Origin: Rhodococcus sp. OK519
GTDB taxonomy: Bacteria > Actinomycetota > Actinomycetes > Mycobacteriales > Mycobacteriaceae
Length of the DNA stretch: 64,000 nt
Reading direction: 5' to 3'
Assembly: GCF_003051005.1 (NCBI RefSeq)
Contig: NZ_QAOW01000001.1
Span: 1,240,001-1,304,000, forward strand
Shown: one piece after another, positions 19,031 through 28,032 of the stretch
Layout: each line of letters opens with the position of its first letter
How positions within the stretch are numbered: position 1 is the stretch's first letter
The notes under the pieces: generated by a model
The model's database searches: none
What the model was told of the DNA's origin: nothing
Seen by the model: only the letters and a program-made list of their open reading frames with translations
Program-made: the position numbers and the translations under genes

Positions 19031-20401
19031 GTGTCCGCTGAAGATCACACGCCCCCCGTCGCGCCGAAGAGGCGTGTACGTCGGTGGGAGTGGGCGGGCC
19101 TGGCGGGCCTGGGGGTGGCGGTCGCGCTGGTGTTGACGTTGACCGCGTTCGATCATGCCGACAACGAGCCCGATGCCCCGGTCGGGGCCGCGCCGGTCGC
19201 CAATCCGTACGAGGATGCGCGGCGCGCCGGTGCGCAGGCCCTGCTCGATTCGTGGGCGACCGCGGTACGTACCGGCGACACCGACGCGCTGCCGGCGTTG
19301 TTCGATGCTCAGGCGGAGCGCGGCTTCCTCGATGCCGAGATCCGTCGGGCGAACAACGCGGCGGGTGTCCCGTTCGGTGAGTTCGCCTACGACATCGGGT
19401 CCGAACCGGAGACTCCGGTGCCGACATCGACGGCGGACGAACTCGGTGCCTCCGACCTGTGGGCGCCGACGGTGTATCTGCGCTACTCGATCGCCGGGGC
19501 CGACGCCCAGTCGACTCGGAAGCCGGTTGCACTGCTCCTCGCGCGCCGCGGTGACGAGTGGAAGCTTGTCGGCGACTCCGGTGTTACGGGATCCGATCGT
19601 GAGACATGGCGCGGTCCTTGGGATTTCGGCCCGGTGATGACTCGGCGGGTGGACGGCGAGGAGGGTCGGCCGTCGTTCGTGCTCGGACCCGCGTCGCAGG
19701 CGCAGATGATCGATCTGCTCGCCGGCGAACTCGCGGACGCCGTCTCGCACGTCACCGACGTCTGGGGGCAGGACTGGTCTCGCCGGGCTGTCGTGATGGT
19801 CGCGGGTTCTCAGGAAGAGTTCTCCTCCCTCGTCGGCTCGGACCACAGCGGAGTCGACATCGCCGCTGTCGCGGTATCCGACGCGGTCGACCGCCGTTCG
19901 CGGACTGCGTCGGGTCAGCGGATCGTGTTCAGCCCGGAGTCTGTGGGACGTCTGACGGACCTGACCCGGGTCTCGGTGCTGCGGCACGAACTCACGCACG
20001 TCGCGGCGCGCCCGGCGACCGAGGATGGGTCGCCGATGTGGATGCTCGAGGGCTACGCCGACTACGCCGGATACCGGGGGATCGAGGCCGAGTTCGGTCA
20101 ACTCGCGCCGACTCTGGCGGCCGAGGTGGCCAGAGTCGGCGCGCCCACGGCCCTCCCGGTCGACCGAGACTTCCGCGCGGGCGGCGACACGGCCCGTCGC
20201 GCCTACGAATCCGCCTGGTCGATAGCCACTTTCGTGGCGGCGGAGTACGGAGAAGACCGGCTCGGCGCGCTGTACCGGGACCTTGCCCGGGGGCCGGTTC
20301 CCGAGGCGGAACTCGATCGCCGGATACAGGGCGTGCTGGGGGTCGGCACCGCCGACCTGGTGCACGACTGGGGTGTGTGGGTGAAGGAGCAGTTGTCCTG
20401 A
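19031..20401 (+). CDS. Membrane-anchored gluzincin-like (HExxH) protein
   Basis: I do not recognise a characterised orthologue. The 456-residue protein has a basic cytoplasmic N-terminus, one membrane helix (about 22-40) and an extracytoplasmic remainder. Residues 60-200 look like a stalk or NTF2-like region. The C-terminal half carries a zinc-peptidase pattern: His319-Glu320-Leu-Thr-His323 and, 17 residues later, Glu340 in MWMLEGYADYAGY, which is the gluzincin layout with a third Glu ligand. It is therefore probably a wall- or envelope-associated metallopeptidase, but activity is unproven. It sits between ripC and pimB. Confidence 0.75.
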   Translation: MSAEDHTPPVAPKRRVRRWEWAGLAGLGVAVALVLTLTAFDHADNEPDAPVGAAPVANPYEDARRAGAQALLDSWATAVRTGDTDALPALFDAQAERGFLDAEIRRANNAAGVPFGEFAYDIGSEPETPVPTSTADELGASDLWAPTVYLRYSIAGADAQSTRKPVALLLARRGDEWKLVGDSGVTGSDRETWRGPWDFGPVMTRRVDGEEGRPSFVLGPASQAQMIDLLAGELADAVSHVTDVWGQDWSRRAVVMVAGSQEEFSSLVGSDHSGVDIAAVAVSDAVDRRSRTASGQRIVFSPESVGRLTDLTRVSVLRHELTHVAARPATEDGSPMWMLEGYADYAGYRGIEAEFGQLAPTLAAEVARVGAPTALPVDRDFRAGGDTARRAYESAWSIATFVAAEYGEDRLGALYRDLARGPVPEAELDRRIQGVLGVGTADLVHDWGVWVKEQLS

Positions 20402-20432
20402 CCCTGGTGGCCGGCGTCCTTGCTGCGGGACC

Positions 20433-20438
20433 TACGGT
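20433..20438 (+). promoter_or_regulatory. -10 element upstream of pimB
   Basis: TACGGT lies 6 nt before the pimB ATG. A GGAGG is only 1 nt from the ATG, too close to act as a normal ribosome site, so a leaderless start fits better. Confidence 0.45.
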
Positions 20439-20444
20439 GGAGGC

Positions 20445-21572
20445 ATGCGTCGAACCCTGTTGGTGACGAATGACTTTCCACCCCGACCGGGGGGAATCCA
20501 GTCGTACCTGCACGCCTTTGCCGCCCAGTTGCCCGCCGACGAACTCGTGGTCTACGCGCCCCGCTGGCGCGGGGACAGTCACGTGCGTTTCGACGCCGAG
20601 CAGCCCTATCGGGTGGTGCGTCATCCGACGACGCTGATGGTGCCGACCCCCTTCGTCGCGCGCCGCGCAGCGAAGTTGGTGAAGAAGTACGAGTGCTCGA
20701 ATGTGTGGTTCGGTGCGGCCGCGCCGTTGGCGCTGCTGGCGCCGATCGTGCGCCGGGCGGGTGCGGATCGGGTGATCGCGTCCACACACGGACACGAGGT
20801 GGGCTGGTCGATGCTGCCCGGCGCCCGTCAGGCGCTGCGGCGGATCGGTGACGCCACCGACACCGTGACCTTCGTCAGCAAGTACACACGCGGGCGATTC
20901 GCGTCGGCGTTCGGACCGCACGCGGCCCTCGAGCACCTGCCGCCCGGCGTGGACACCGAGGTGTTCCGGCCGGACCCGGCGGCACGCGCGGAACTGCGCG
21001 CCCGGTACGGGCTGGGGGAGCGGCCCACGATCCTGTGCCTGTCCCGTCTCGTGCCGCGCAAGGGGCAGGATCAACTGATCCGGGCGCTGCCGGCCGTACG
21101 GCGCCGCATCGACGGAGCTGTGCTGGTGATCGTGGGGGGTGGCCCCTACGCCGAGCGGTTGCGTGCGCTCGCCCACGAGTGCGGTGTCGCCGAGCACGTC
21201 GTGTTCACCGGCGGTGTGCCCGCGTCGGAACTGGCGGCACACCACACGATCGCCGACGTGTTCGCGATGCCGTGCCGCACCCGCGGCGCCGGGTTGGATG
21301 TCGAGGGTCTCGGCATCGTCTACCTGGAGGCATCCGCGAGCGGTGTGCCGGTGATCGCCGGACGGTCCGGGGGCGCACCGGAGACGGTGTCCGAGAACGA
21401 GACCGGCCACGTCGTCGACGGCACGTCGGTCGACGACATCGCTGCCGCGTTGATCTCGGTCCTCGAGGACCGCGACCGTGCCGCAGCGATGGGTGCGGCC
21501 GGGCGCGAGTTCGTCCAGACGCACTGGCGCTGGGACGTGCTCGGCGGCAAGCTGCGCCACCTGTTGTCCTGA
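20445..21572 (+). CDS. pimB: Phosphatidyl-myo-inositol alpha-1,6-mannosyltransferase PimB
   Basis: Adds the second mannose from GDP-mannose to PIM1 on the cytoplasmic face, making PIM2, the base of lipomannan and LAM. The 375-residue GT4 (GT-B fold) protein shows the N-terminal glycine loop PPRPGGIQSY, STHGHEVGW near residue 110, LCLSRLVPRKGQDQLIRALP near 195, and the EX7E donor site with EGLGIVYLEASASGVPVI near 285-302. Length, start MRRTLLVTNDFPPRPGG and position (Rv2188c) agree with the mycobacterial enzyme. It is convergent with fadD15. Confidence 0.93.
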   Translation: MRRTLLVTNDFPPRPGGIQSYLHAFAAQLPADELVVYAPRWRGDSHVRFDAEQPYRVVRHPTTLMVPTPFVARRAAKLVKKYECSNVWFGAAAPLALLAPIVRRAGADRVIASTHGHEVGWSMLPGARQALRRIGDATDTVTFVSKYTRGRFASAFGPHAALEHLPPGVDTEVFRPDPAARAELRARYGLGERPTILCLSRLVPRKGQDQLIRALPAVRRRIDGAVLVIVGGGPYAERLRALAHECGVAEHVVFTGGVPASELAAHHTIADVFAMPCRTRGAGLDVEGLGIVYLEASASGVPVIAGRSGGAPETVSENETGHVVDGTSVDDIAAALISVLEDRDRAAAMGAAGREFVQTHWRWDVLGGKLRHLLS

Positions 21573-21580
21573 GTTCTTCC

Positions 21581-21631
21581 CGAATGCACGGCGCCCGCGG
21601 TCCGGAAGGATCCGCGGGCGCCGTGCATTCG
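21581..21631. terminator. Bidirectional terminator between pimB and fadD15
   Basis: Inverted repeat of about 20 bp per arm (21581-21600 and 21611-21631) between two convergent stops. Confidence 0.88.
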
Positions 21632-21639
21632 GGCGTGGA

Positions 21640-23451
21640 CTACTTGCTGTAGATCTGCTCGATGTCCGAGGCGAAGCTCTCGTGGACGACGTTGCGCTTG
21701 AGCTTCATCGTCGGAGTGAGCTCGCCGGTCTCCTCGGAGAAATCGACGGGCAGGATCCGGTACTTCTTGATCGCCTCGGCGTGCGAGACGAGCTTGTTGG
21801 CGTCGGCAATGGCCGCGTCGATCTCGGCGGCGAGATCGGCGTCCGCGAGCAGTTCCGAAACGGTTGTGCCGGAGGCCTTGCCGTTGCGTTCGTTCCAGGC
21901 AGGCAGGGCCTCGGCATCGATCGTGATGAGCGCGCCGATGAAAGGCTTCTGTTCACCCACGACGATCGCCTGACTGATCAGCGGATGCGCGCGCAGGTGG
22001 TCTTCGAGCTGCGCCGGGGCGACGTTCTTGCCGCCCGCCGTGACGATGATCTCCTTCTTGCGGCCCGTGATCGTGATGTAGCCGTCCGAGTCGACCGTGC
22101 CGAGGTCACCGGTGTGGAACCAGCCGTCCTCGAGGGCTTCCTTCGTGGCGGTCTCATTGCGCCAGTAGCCGTCGAACACGACTGGGCCCGACAGTAGGAT
22201 CTCGCCGTCCTCGGCGATGCGAACAGAGTTGCCCGACAACGGCTTTCCGACGGTTCCGACCTTCTGGTTGCCGATCGTGTTGACGGCGAACGCGGCCGTG
22301 GTCTCGGTGAGACCGTAGCCCTCGTAGATGGTGACGCCGATGCCGCGGAAGAAGTGTCCCAGGCGGGCGCCCAGGGGGGCGCCGCCGGAGATCGCGAGCT
22401 TGCAGTTGCCGCCGAGCGCGGCCCGCAGCTTGGAGTAGACGAGCTTGTCGAACACCGCGTGCTTGATGTTCAGGATCAGGCCCGGTCCGCCGTTGTCCTT
22501 GGCCTCGCTCCACTCGATCGCCGTCGCTGCGGCGGCGTCGAAGATCTTGCCCTTGCCGTCGGAATGGGCCTTCTGACGGGCCGTGTTGTAGACCTTCTCG
22601 AACACGCGCGGCACCGACAGGATGAAGTCCGGCTTGAACACCGCGAACGTCGGAACGAGGTTCGGGATGTCGCTGGTGTGGCCGACCGAGGCGCCCGCGT
22701 CGAAGGCTGCGATGCTCACGGCCCGCGCGAGCACGTGTGCGAGCGGCAGGAACATCAGAGTGCTCACTCCGGGCGTGGTCAGCAGGTTCCCGAGGCTCGA
22801 GTCGATGATGCCCTTCGACTCGGCGATGAGGTTCGAGTGGGTCAACTGACAGCCCTTGGGGCGGCCGGTCGTGCCTGACGTGTAGATGAGGGTGGCCGGA
22901 TCGCTCGACTTCAGCGCCTCGGTGCGTCCCCGGATCTCGTCGTCGGACACGGTCGAACCCTCGGCGGTGAGCATCTCGACCGCGCCCGGATTCTCTCCGG
23001 ACGGATCGATCTGGAGAACCGCGCGCAGATCGGGTGCCGCCTCGGCGACGTCGGCGACGGCCTTCGAGTGCTGATCCGTCTCGACGATGAGGCCGATCGC
23101 GGCGGAATCCTCGAGGATCCATTTCACCTGGTCGGCGGAGGAGGTCTCGTAGATCGGCACCGTGACGCCGCCGGCCGACCAGATGGCGTAGTCGATCAGC
23201 TGCCACTCGTACCGGGTCGCCGACATCAGGGCGACGCGGTCACCGGGCCGGACGCCGCGCGCGACGAGACCCTTCGCGACGGCGGTGACCTGTTCCGCGA
23301 ATTCCCGGGCGGTGACGTCGACCCACGATCCGTTCACCTGTCGTCGGAAGACGATGTGTCCGGGCTTCGTCGCTGCGTACTCGTAGACCGAGTCGACCGC
23401 GGACGCGTCCTCCGGAATCGTGAACGTGGCAGGAACGCTGAACTCGGGCAC
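21640..23451 (-). CDS. fadD15: Long-chain fatty acid-CoA ligase, FadD15 type
   Basis: Activates long-chain fatty acids to acyl-CoA through acyl-adenylates. The 603-residue protein shows the AMP motif [31 protein letters not shown] and the hinge and C-terminal blocks [15 protein letters not shown] and [18 protein letters not shown] 23451 is chosen because GGAGG lies 6 nt upstream and the protein then starts [10 protein letters not shown], like mycobacterial FadD15. In-frame codons up to 23538 would add 29 residues without a ribosome site. The locus next to pimB suggests a role in supplying acyl chains for envelope lipids, which is inference. Confidence 0.93.
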   Translation of the reverse strand: MPEFSVPATFTIPEDASAVDSVYEYAATKPGHIVFRRQVNGSWVDVTAREFAEQVTAVAKGLVARGVRPGDRVALMSATRYEWQLIDYAIWSAGGVTVPIYETSSADQVKWILEDSAAIGLIVETDQHSKAVADVAEAAPDLRAVLQIDPSGENPGAVEMLTAEGSTVSDDEIRGRTEALKSSDPATLIYTSGTTGRPKGCQLTHSNLIAESKGIIDSSLGNLLTTPGVSTLMFLPLAHVLARAVSIAAFDAGASVGHTSDIPNLVPTFAVFKPDFILSVPRVFEKVYNTARQKAHSDGKGKIFDAAAATAIEWSEAKDNGGPGLILNIKHAVFDKLVYSKLRAALGGNCKLAISGGAPLGARLGHFFRGIGVTIYEGYGLTETTAAFAVNTIGNQKVGTVGKPLSGNSVRIAEDGEILLSGPVVFDGYWRNETATKEALEDGWFHTGDLGTVDSDGYITITGRKKEIIVTAGGKNVAPAQLEDHLRAHPLISQAIVVGEQKPFIGALITIDAEALPAWNERNGKASGTTVSELLADADLAAEIDAAIADANKLVSHAEAIKKYRILPVDFSEETGELTPTMKLKRNVVHESFASDIEQIYSK

Positions 23452-23620
23452 GACGACCTCCGACACTGCAGATACTGGCGAGTAGGGCTTGCTGATCCTC
23501 ACGATAGACGGCGCCCGGGTGACGTGCGGCACTGCCACCTACCTGCGGCTGTCCTCATGGGCGTCCGTCCAGGTGTAGTCCAGATCACCGCTCCGGCGGG
23601 CCGTGTGTGAAGCTGTGGGG

Positions 23621-24007
23621 GTGAGCAGCATTCAGGTCGCCGACCAGACATTCGTCGCCGCAGCCCCGGAGACGGTGGCTGCCCGCATTTCCGTGCCCGC
23701 GCGATGGCGTGCGTGGTGGCCGGACCTCGTTCTCGACGTGCGCGAGGACCGCGCCGAGAAGGGGGTTCGCTGGACCGTGGCCGGGCCCCTCACGGGAACG
23801 ATGGAGGTGTGGCTCGAGCCCGCGATGGACGGGACCGTCATGCACTACTTCCTTCACGCGGAGCCGACCGGCGTGTCTCCACGGGCCGTCGCGTCGCTCG
23901 ACCTGGCCGGAATGAACCACGCACGCCGACTTGCCGGCAAGGCGATGACCTTCGAGATCAAGCAGCAACTCGAGGCTGGGCGCGCGGCCGGGGAGCCTCC
24001 CGCCTAG
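23621..24007 (+). CDS. SRPBCC-fold protein (Rv2186c-like)
   Basis: A 128-residue protein of the START/SRPBCC type, in the position of Rv2186c. Starts VSSIQVADQTFVAAAPETVAARI, a typical first strand and helix; WRAWWPDLVLDVRED and GTMEVWLEPAMDGTVMHYF form the beta sheet, and a long C-terminal helix ends the fold. These folds hold a hydrophobic ligand; none is known here. The GTG at 23621 follows GTGGGG; a codon 18 nt earlier is possible. It is divergent from fadD15 and 85 nt upstream of a second SRPBCC gene, which suggests a lipid-related operon. Confidence 0.8.
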   Translation: MSSIQVADQTFVAAAPETVAARISVPARWRAWWPDLVLDVREDRAEKGVRWTVAGPLTGTMEVWLEPAMDGTVMHYFLHAEPTGVSPRAVASLDLAGMNHARRLAGKAMTFEIKQQLEAGRAAGEPPA

Positions 24008-24092
24008 CGAATTGTGTGTGCAGTCGGGGATCGTGTGAGATGAACAGGCGGTACGCGCGCACCGCGTCGTTCTGAAAGGAAGCGTCCGAGGC

Positions 24093-24530
24093 ATGGCCGA
24101 GAAGACCAAGAGGTCGATCAGCGTCGACGCACCCGCCGCCGAGGTGATGGGTGCGATCGCGGACTTCGACGCGTACCCGTCCTGGGTGGAGGCCGCGAAA
24201 TCGGTCGAGGTGCTCGCGTCGGGACCCGACGGTCGCGCCGAAGAGGTGCGCTTCGTCCTCGACGCCGGCATGGTCAAGGACACGTACGTGCTGCGCTACC
24301 AGTGGGCCCCGGACGGCATGTCGGTGAGCTGGGACCTGGTCTCCGGCGAGATCCAGAAGTCGCAGCACGGCTCGTACACGCTCGAGCCCGACGCCGACGG
24401 CGGCACTCGCGTGACGTACGAGCTGACGGTCGATCTCACGATCCCGATGATCGGCCTGTTCAAGCGCAAGGCCGAGAAGGTCATCACCGACACGGCCCTC
24501 AAGGAACTCAAGAAGCGGGTGGAGGGCTGA
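24093..24530 (+). CDS. SRPBCC-family protein (Rv2185c/TB16.3-like)
   Basis: A 145-residue SRPBCC (polyketide cyclase/START-like) domain protein. The start MAEKTKRSISVDAPAAEVMG and the block FDAYPSWVEAAKSVEVL are family hallmarks, with GTRVTYELTVDLTIPMIGLF before the long C-terminal helix. No membrane segment. Homologues are abundant cytosolic proteins; the ligand is unknown. GAAAGGAAG lies upstream of the ATG. Its stop overlaps the apparent start of the ATPase gene, so the SRPBCC-SRPBCC-ATPase-Cys protein series looks like one operon. Confidence 0.88.
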   Translation: MAEKTKRSISVDAPAAEVMGAIADFDAYPSWVEAAKSVEVLASGPDGRAEEVRFVLDAGMVKDTYVLRYQWAPDGMSVSWDLVSGEIQKSQHGSYTLEPDADGGTRVTYELTVDLTIPMIGLFKRKAEKVITDTALKELKKRVEG

Positions 24531-25756
24531 GCGCCGCCGACTCCGGCCCGACCGCCGTCCGTCTCTTCGTGGGCAAGGGTGGCGCGGGCAAGACGACGGT
24601 GGCCGCGGCCACCGCGGTGGCCGCGGCGGCCACGGGAGGGCGCGTTCTGCTGGTCTCGCTCGATCAGGGTCGAGGGTTGGCGGATGTCCTCGATCACCCC
24701 CTCGCGCCGGGTGAACTGACGCGGGTGGGCGCTGGACTCGACGCGCTCGAGATCGACACCCTGGCACTGCTCGAGGAGCGCTATCGCGGGTTGGTCGCAC
24801 TGCTCGCCCTCGGCGGAACCCACGACCACGGTGCCGATCTCACCGATCTCGCGCCGGAGGAGTTGACCGGTCTCCCGGGCGTCGAGGATCTCCTCGGGCT
24901 CGGCGAGGTGGTGCGTCTGGCCGACGAATCGAGTTGGGACACTGTCGTCGTGGACTTTCCGGCGACCTCGGACGCCCGGCGACTGCTTGCGCTCGCGGAG
25001 TCGGTGTCCGGATCCGTCGAGCGGGTGTGGCCGCAGCACCGGCGGGTGGCGGCCATCGCCTCGGGCGACACCCGACTCGCGATCGTCGTGGCACTGCTCG
25101 ATCGGGTGCTGGAGGCGACCACCGCGGTGACCGCGCTGCTGACGGACCGCACGCGCACCGCGATCCGGGTGGTGACGACCGCCGACCGCGTGGCACTCGC
25201 GGAGACTCGGCGCGTGCTCTCCGGCCTTGCGCTCGGTGCGCTGCGCGTCGATGCGATGATCGTCAACAATATTCTTCCGCAACGGGATTCGGGTACGGGC
25301 GGCGACTGGTTCGAGACTCGCCGTGCCGCACAGGACGAGGTCCTCGCCGAGTTGAAGGAGGCGGCCGGGGACGCCGCGCTCCTGCTCTCGCACCAGTCGG
25401 CGCTGGAGCCGATAGGGTGGGAGGCTCTCGACGGCGTGGCGCGCAAGCTCTACGCGGAGGTCGCCGACCCGTCGGCGATGCTCACCGCCGACGCGGCGCC
25501 GATCCGGGTGGGGCTCGAATCCGGCGCTGGGGGCCTCGAATCGGTGTACGCGATGCGGATGCACCTGCCGCTCGTGAACCCGCGGACGTTGACGCTGGGA
25601 CGAGTGGAGGACGACTTGGTGGTGGGGGCCGACGGGCAACGTCGTCGCATCAGGCTGGCATCGGTGCTGCGCCGCTGCACCGTGCGCGATGCGGACTTCG
25701 ACGGCGCCGACCTGGTCGTGCGGTTCGTACCCGATCCGGCGGTGTGGCCGCAATGA
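24527..25756 (+). CDS. ArsA/GET3-like P-loop ATPase (Rv2184c type)
   Basis: SIMIBI-class ATPase related to anion-transporting ArsA/Get3, in the position of Rv2184c. The deviant Walker A GKGGAGKTTV is about 16 residues from the chosen start; LLVSLDQGRGLADVLDHPL follows where ArsA has DxAHSL; VVDFPATSDARRLL is the Walker B region. A second P-loop is absent. Client or substrate unknown. The start is uncertain: no ATG, GTG or TTG lies in frame between the P-loop strand and the middle of the upstream gene. I use CTG 24527, overlapping the upstream stop as CTGA. GTG 24569 would delete the strand before the P-loop. Confidence 0.82.
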   Translation: MSAADSGPTAVRLFVGKGGAGKTTVAAATAVAAAATGGRVLLVSLDQGRGLADVLDHPLAPGELTRVGAGLDALEIDTLALLEERYRGLVALLALGGTHDHGADLTDLAPEELTGLPGVEDLLGLGEVVRLADESSWDTVVVDFPATSDARRLLALAESVSGSVERVWPQHRRVAAIASGDTRLAIVVALLDRVLEATTAVTALLTDRTRTAIRVVTTADRVALAETRRVLSGLALGALRVDAMIVNNILPQRDSGTGGDWFETRRAAQDEVLAELKEAAGDAALLLSHQSALEPIGWEALDGVARKLYAEVADPSAMLTADAAPIRVGLESGAGGLESVYAMRMHLPLVNPRTLTLGRVEDDLVVGADGQRRRIRLASVLRRCTVRDADFDGADLVVRFVPDPAVWPQ

Positions 25757-26139
25757 CCGGTGAACACGCCGAACTGGTCGCGGAGTTGCGGGCGCTGGCC
25801 GAGACGGTGCTCGAACGGATCGAGCCGATCCTGCAGAAGGCGTCGGCCCGCGGCGCAGACGAGGCCGAGGACCAGGCGGGCTGCACGGCCTGTTCGTGGT
25901 GCCCGCTGTGCGCGCTCGCGGCGCTGATCCGCGGCGAGCAGCACGACCTCGTCACGGCGGTCGCAGGTCACGGATCGGCGCTGCTGTCGGTGCTGCGCGA
26001 GGTGCTCGACGGGCATCACGCGTCGGCAGCCACCGGCACGGCCACCGGCGAGGCCGCCGCGTCGGGTCCGTCGGGTCCGTCGGGTCCGTCTATGCCGGCA
26101 ACCGCCTTCGTCCCCATCGACATCACGATCAGGGACTGA
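25753..26139 (+). CDS. Small cysteine-rich protein with SGP repeats (Rv2183c position)
   Basis: A 128-residue protein translationally coupled to the ATPase (ATGA overlap). An amphipathic N-terminal helix (5-30) leads to GCTACSWCPLCALAALI near residues 38-54, where four cysteines lie within 11 residues, a pattern that could hold zinc or an Fe-S cluster. A low-complexity linker contains three GPS units encoded by a 9-bp tandem repeat (about 26068-26094), then ends in MPATAFVPIDITIRD. Function unknown. Position beside an ArsA-like ATPase makes it a candidate partner; this is inference. Confidence 0.72.
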   Translation: MTGEHAELVAELRALAETVLERIEPILQKASARGADEAEDQAGCTACSWCPLCALAALIRGEQHDLVTAVAGHGSALLSVLREVLDGHHASAATGTATGEAAASGPSGPSGPSMPATAFVPIDITIRD

Positions 26140-26191
26140 CCCGGACTCCCTGCGTGCCGACCGCCGCGCCCGTGTGGGCACAATCGTCGAT

Positions 26192-27169
26192 GTGGACAGC
26201 GCCGAAGAGTTGACGGTCGGAGTGGACGTCGGGGGAACGAGTATCCGGGCATCCGTGGTCGACGTGCGCGGCGAGGTCATCGACACCGCGCAGGCGCCGA
26301 CGCCGCACTCGGTCGACGCCCTCGAACAGGGCATTGCCCGGACCGTCCGGGAGCTCACTGCACGGCATCCGATCGCCGCCGTCGGGCTCGCCGTGGCGGG
26401 GTTCGTCGACTACGACCGCACCAGTGTCCGATTCGCTCCGCACCTGCCATGGATGGACACCCCGGTCGCACGACTGCTCGGCGACCGGCTGGCGCTGCAG
26501 GTGGTGCTCGAACACGACGCGAACGCGGCTGCCTGGGCGGAATGGCGGTTCGGTGCGGCGGGCGGAGGCAGAAACGTCGTCGTGGTGGCGATCGGGACAG
26601 GCATCGGCGCCGCGCTGCTGATCGACGGCCGGCTCTACCGGGGCAGCTTCGGCGTGGCACCCGAATTGGGGCACCTCCAGGTGGTTCCCGACGGCAGGGC
26701 GTGCCCGTGCGGCAAGCGCGGCTGCTGGGAGCGGTACTGCAGCGGCACCGCGCTGGTGGACACCGCGCTCGAACTACTCGCGGCTGAGCCGTCCGGTTCG
26801 ACGGTCCTGGCCCGCGACGTCGCCGTCGACCCGGGCGGGTTGACCGGCCGCAGGATCGCTGCGGCCGCACGGGAAGGTGACCCCGTTGCGCTGGCGACCT
26901 TCGCGGACTTCGCGCGGTGGCTCGGGGTGGGCCTGGCGACCGTGTCGGACGTGTTCGACCCGGACCTCGTCGTGATCTGCGGTGGGGTGGGCAGTTCCGC
27001 GTCGCTGTTCCTCGACGAAGCGCGTGAGCACTACGCCCGATTGGTGACGGGTGCGGGGCACCGTCCGCTGGCGCGAATTCGGCACACTCAACTGGGTGAG
27101 GCAGCTGGAATGATCGGCGCCGCCGATCTCGCGCGACAGGCGCTGCCGGGGCGTTCCTGGCCGCGATAA
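26192..27169 (+). CDS. ROK-family sugar kinase, probable glucokinase
   Basis: ATP-dependent hexokinase of the ROK family, most likely glucokinase. The 325 residues show the phosphate-1 loop TVGVDVGGTSIRASVVD, the catalytic region EHDANAAAWAEWRFG, the glycine loop VAIGTGIGAALLIDG and the ROK zinc motif CPCGKRGCWERYCSG. No DNA-binding N-terminus, so it is a kinase, not a ROK repressor. GTG 26192 is chosen because CACAAT sits 7 nt upstream, like other leaderless starts here; GTG 26174 is the alternative. No counterpart stands at this place in M. tuberculosis. Confidence 0.85.
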   Translation: MDSAEELTVGVDVGGTSIRASVVDVRGEVIDTAQAPTPHSVDALEQGIARTVRELTARHPIAAVGLAVAGFVDYDRTSVRFAPHLPWMDTPVARLLGDRLALQVVLEHDANAAAWAEWRFGAAGGGRNVVVVAIGTGIGAALLIDGRLYRGSFGVAPELGHLQVVPDGRACPCGKRGCWERYCSGTALVDTALELLAAEPSGSTVLARDVAVDPGGLTGRRIAAAAREGDPVALATFADFARWLGVGLATVSDVFDPDLVVICGGVGSSASLFLDEAREHYARLVTGAGHRPLARIRHTQLGEAAGMIGAADLARQALPGRSWPR

Positions 27170-27219
27170 TCGCCTGCGGGCCCGGTGGCCGCTGTGTGGC
27201 AGGCGTCGAAACTGCTGAG

Positions 27220-27225
27220 TACAGT
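27220..27225 (+). promoter_or_regulatory. Probable -10 element for the acyltransferase operon
   Basis: TACAGT about 60 nt upstream of the acyltransferase ATG, in the only intergenic gap after the ROK gene. Confidence 0.4.
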
Positions 27226-27285
27226 CATTGCGTAGGTGGCCGCCCTGGCAGGCCTTGGGGGAATGAGCTCGGACGGAAGGACGCC

Positions 27286-28023
27286 ATGTGGTACTGGCTA
27301 TTCAAGTACGTGTTGTTGGGTCCCGTGCTGTGGCTCCTCGGGCGTCCGAAACTGGAAGGCGCCGAGCACATTCCGACCGACGGCCCGGCAATTCTGGCCA
27401 GTAACCACCAGGCAGTGCTCGACTCGTTCTTCCTTCCGCTGCGCGTCACCCGCCGCATCACGTTCCTCGCGAAGAGCGAGTACTTCACCGGGACCGGGCT
27501 CAAGGGTTCGTTCCAGCGGTGGTTCTTCTCGGCCGTCGGCCAGGTGCCGATCGACCGCACCGGTGCGGACGCGGCCCAGGACGCGCTCAACGCCGGCCTT
27601 CGCGTCCTCGGTGGCGGCAAGTTGCTCGGCATCTACCCCGAGGGCACCCGCTCGCCGGACGGTCGCCTGTACAAGGGCAAGACCGGGTTGGCGCGCCTCG
27701 CGCTCGAATCCGGCGTCAAGGTCATTCCTGTCGCGATGATCGACACCGCGAAGGTCAACCCCATCGGCTCGCGCATGTGGAAGCCGGCCAAGGTGACCGT
27801 GCGGATCGGTGAGCCCATCGACTTCTCCCGCTACGCCGGGATGGGCGGCAACCGGTTCGTCGAACGCGCCGTCACCGACGAGGTCATGTACAAGCTGATG
27901 CGCCTGTCCGGGCAGGAGTATGTCGACATCTACGCCGCGAGCCTCAAGGATCCGGCACCCGGCGCCGATGCCGGGCAGCCTGCCGCGGACGTCGCGCGCG
28001 TGCCGGACACCCGCGCCGGATAG
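27286..28023 (+). CDS. 1-acylglycerol-3-phosphate O-acyltransferase (PlsC family)
   Basis: Transfers an acyl chain to a glycerophosphate or similar lipid acceptor at the inner membrane face. The 245 residues match Rv2182c in length and start (MWYWLFKYVLLGPVLWLLGR, an N-terminal membrane segment). The HX4D-type motif is visible as SNHQAVLDSFFLP near residue 41, and the phosphate-binding block as YPEGTRSPDGRLYKGKTG near 120. ATG 27286 has GGAAGG 5 nt upstream; an in-frame extension of 30 residues looks non-coding. The exact lipid product is not readable from sequence; acylation in PIM or phospholipid synthesis would suit the neighbourhood. Confidence 0.9.
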   Translation: MWYWLFKYVLLGPVLWLLGRPKLEGAEHIPTDGPAILASNHQAVLDSFFLPLRVTRRITFLAKSEYFTGTGLKGSFQRWFFSAVGQVPIDRTGADAAQDALNAGLRVLGGGKLLGIYPEGTRSPDGRLYKGKTGLARLALESGVKVIPVAMIDTAKVNPIGSRMWKPAKVTVRIGEPIDFSRYAGMGGNRFVERAVTDEVMYKLMRLSGQEYVDIYAASLKDPAPGADAGQPAADVARVPDTRAG

Positions 28024-28032
28024 CGGGAACAG

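Noticed and set aside
17627-20365. 912-codon open frame on the minus strand
   Set aside because: It spans two convincing plus-strand genes, a terminator and promoters; low-complexity antisense product.
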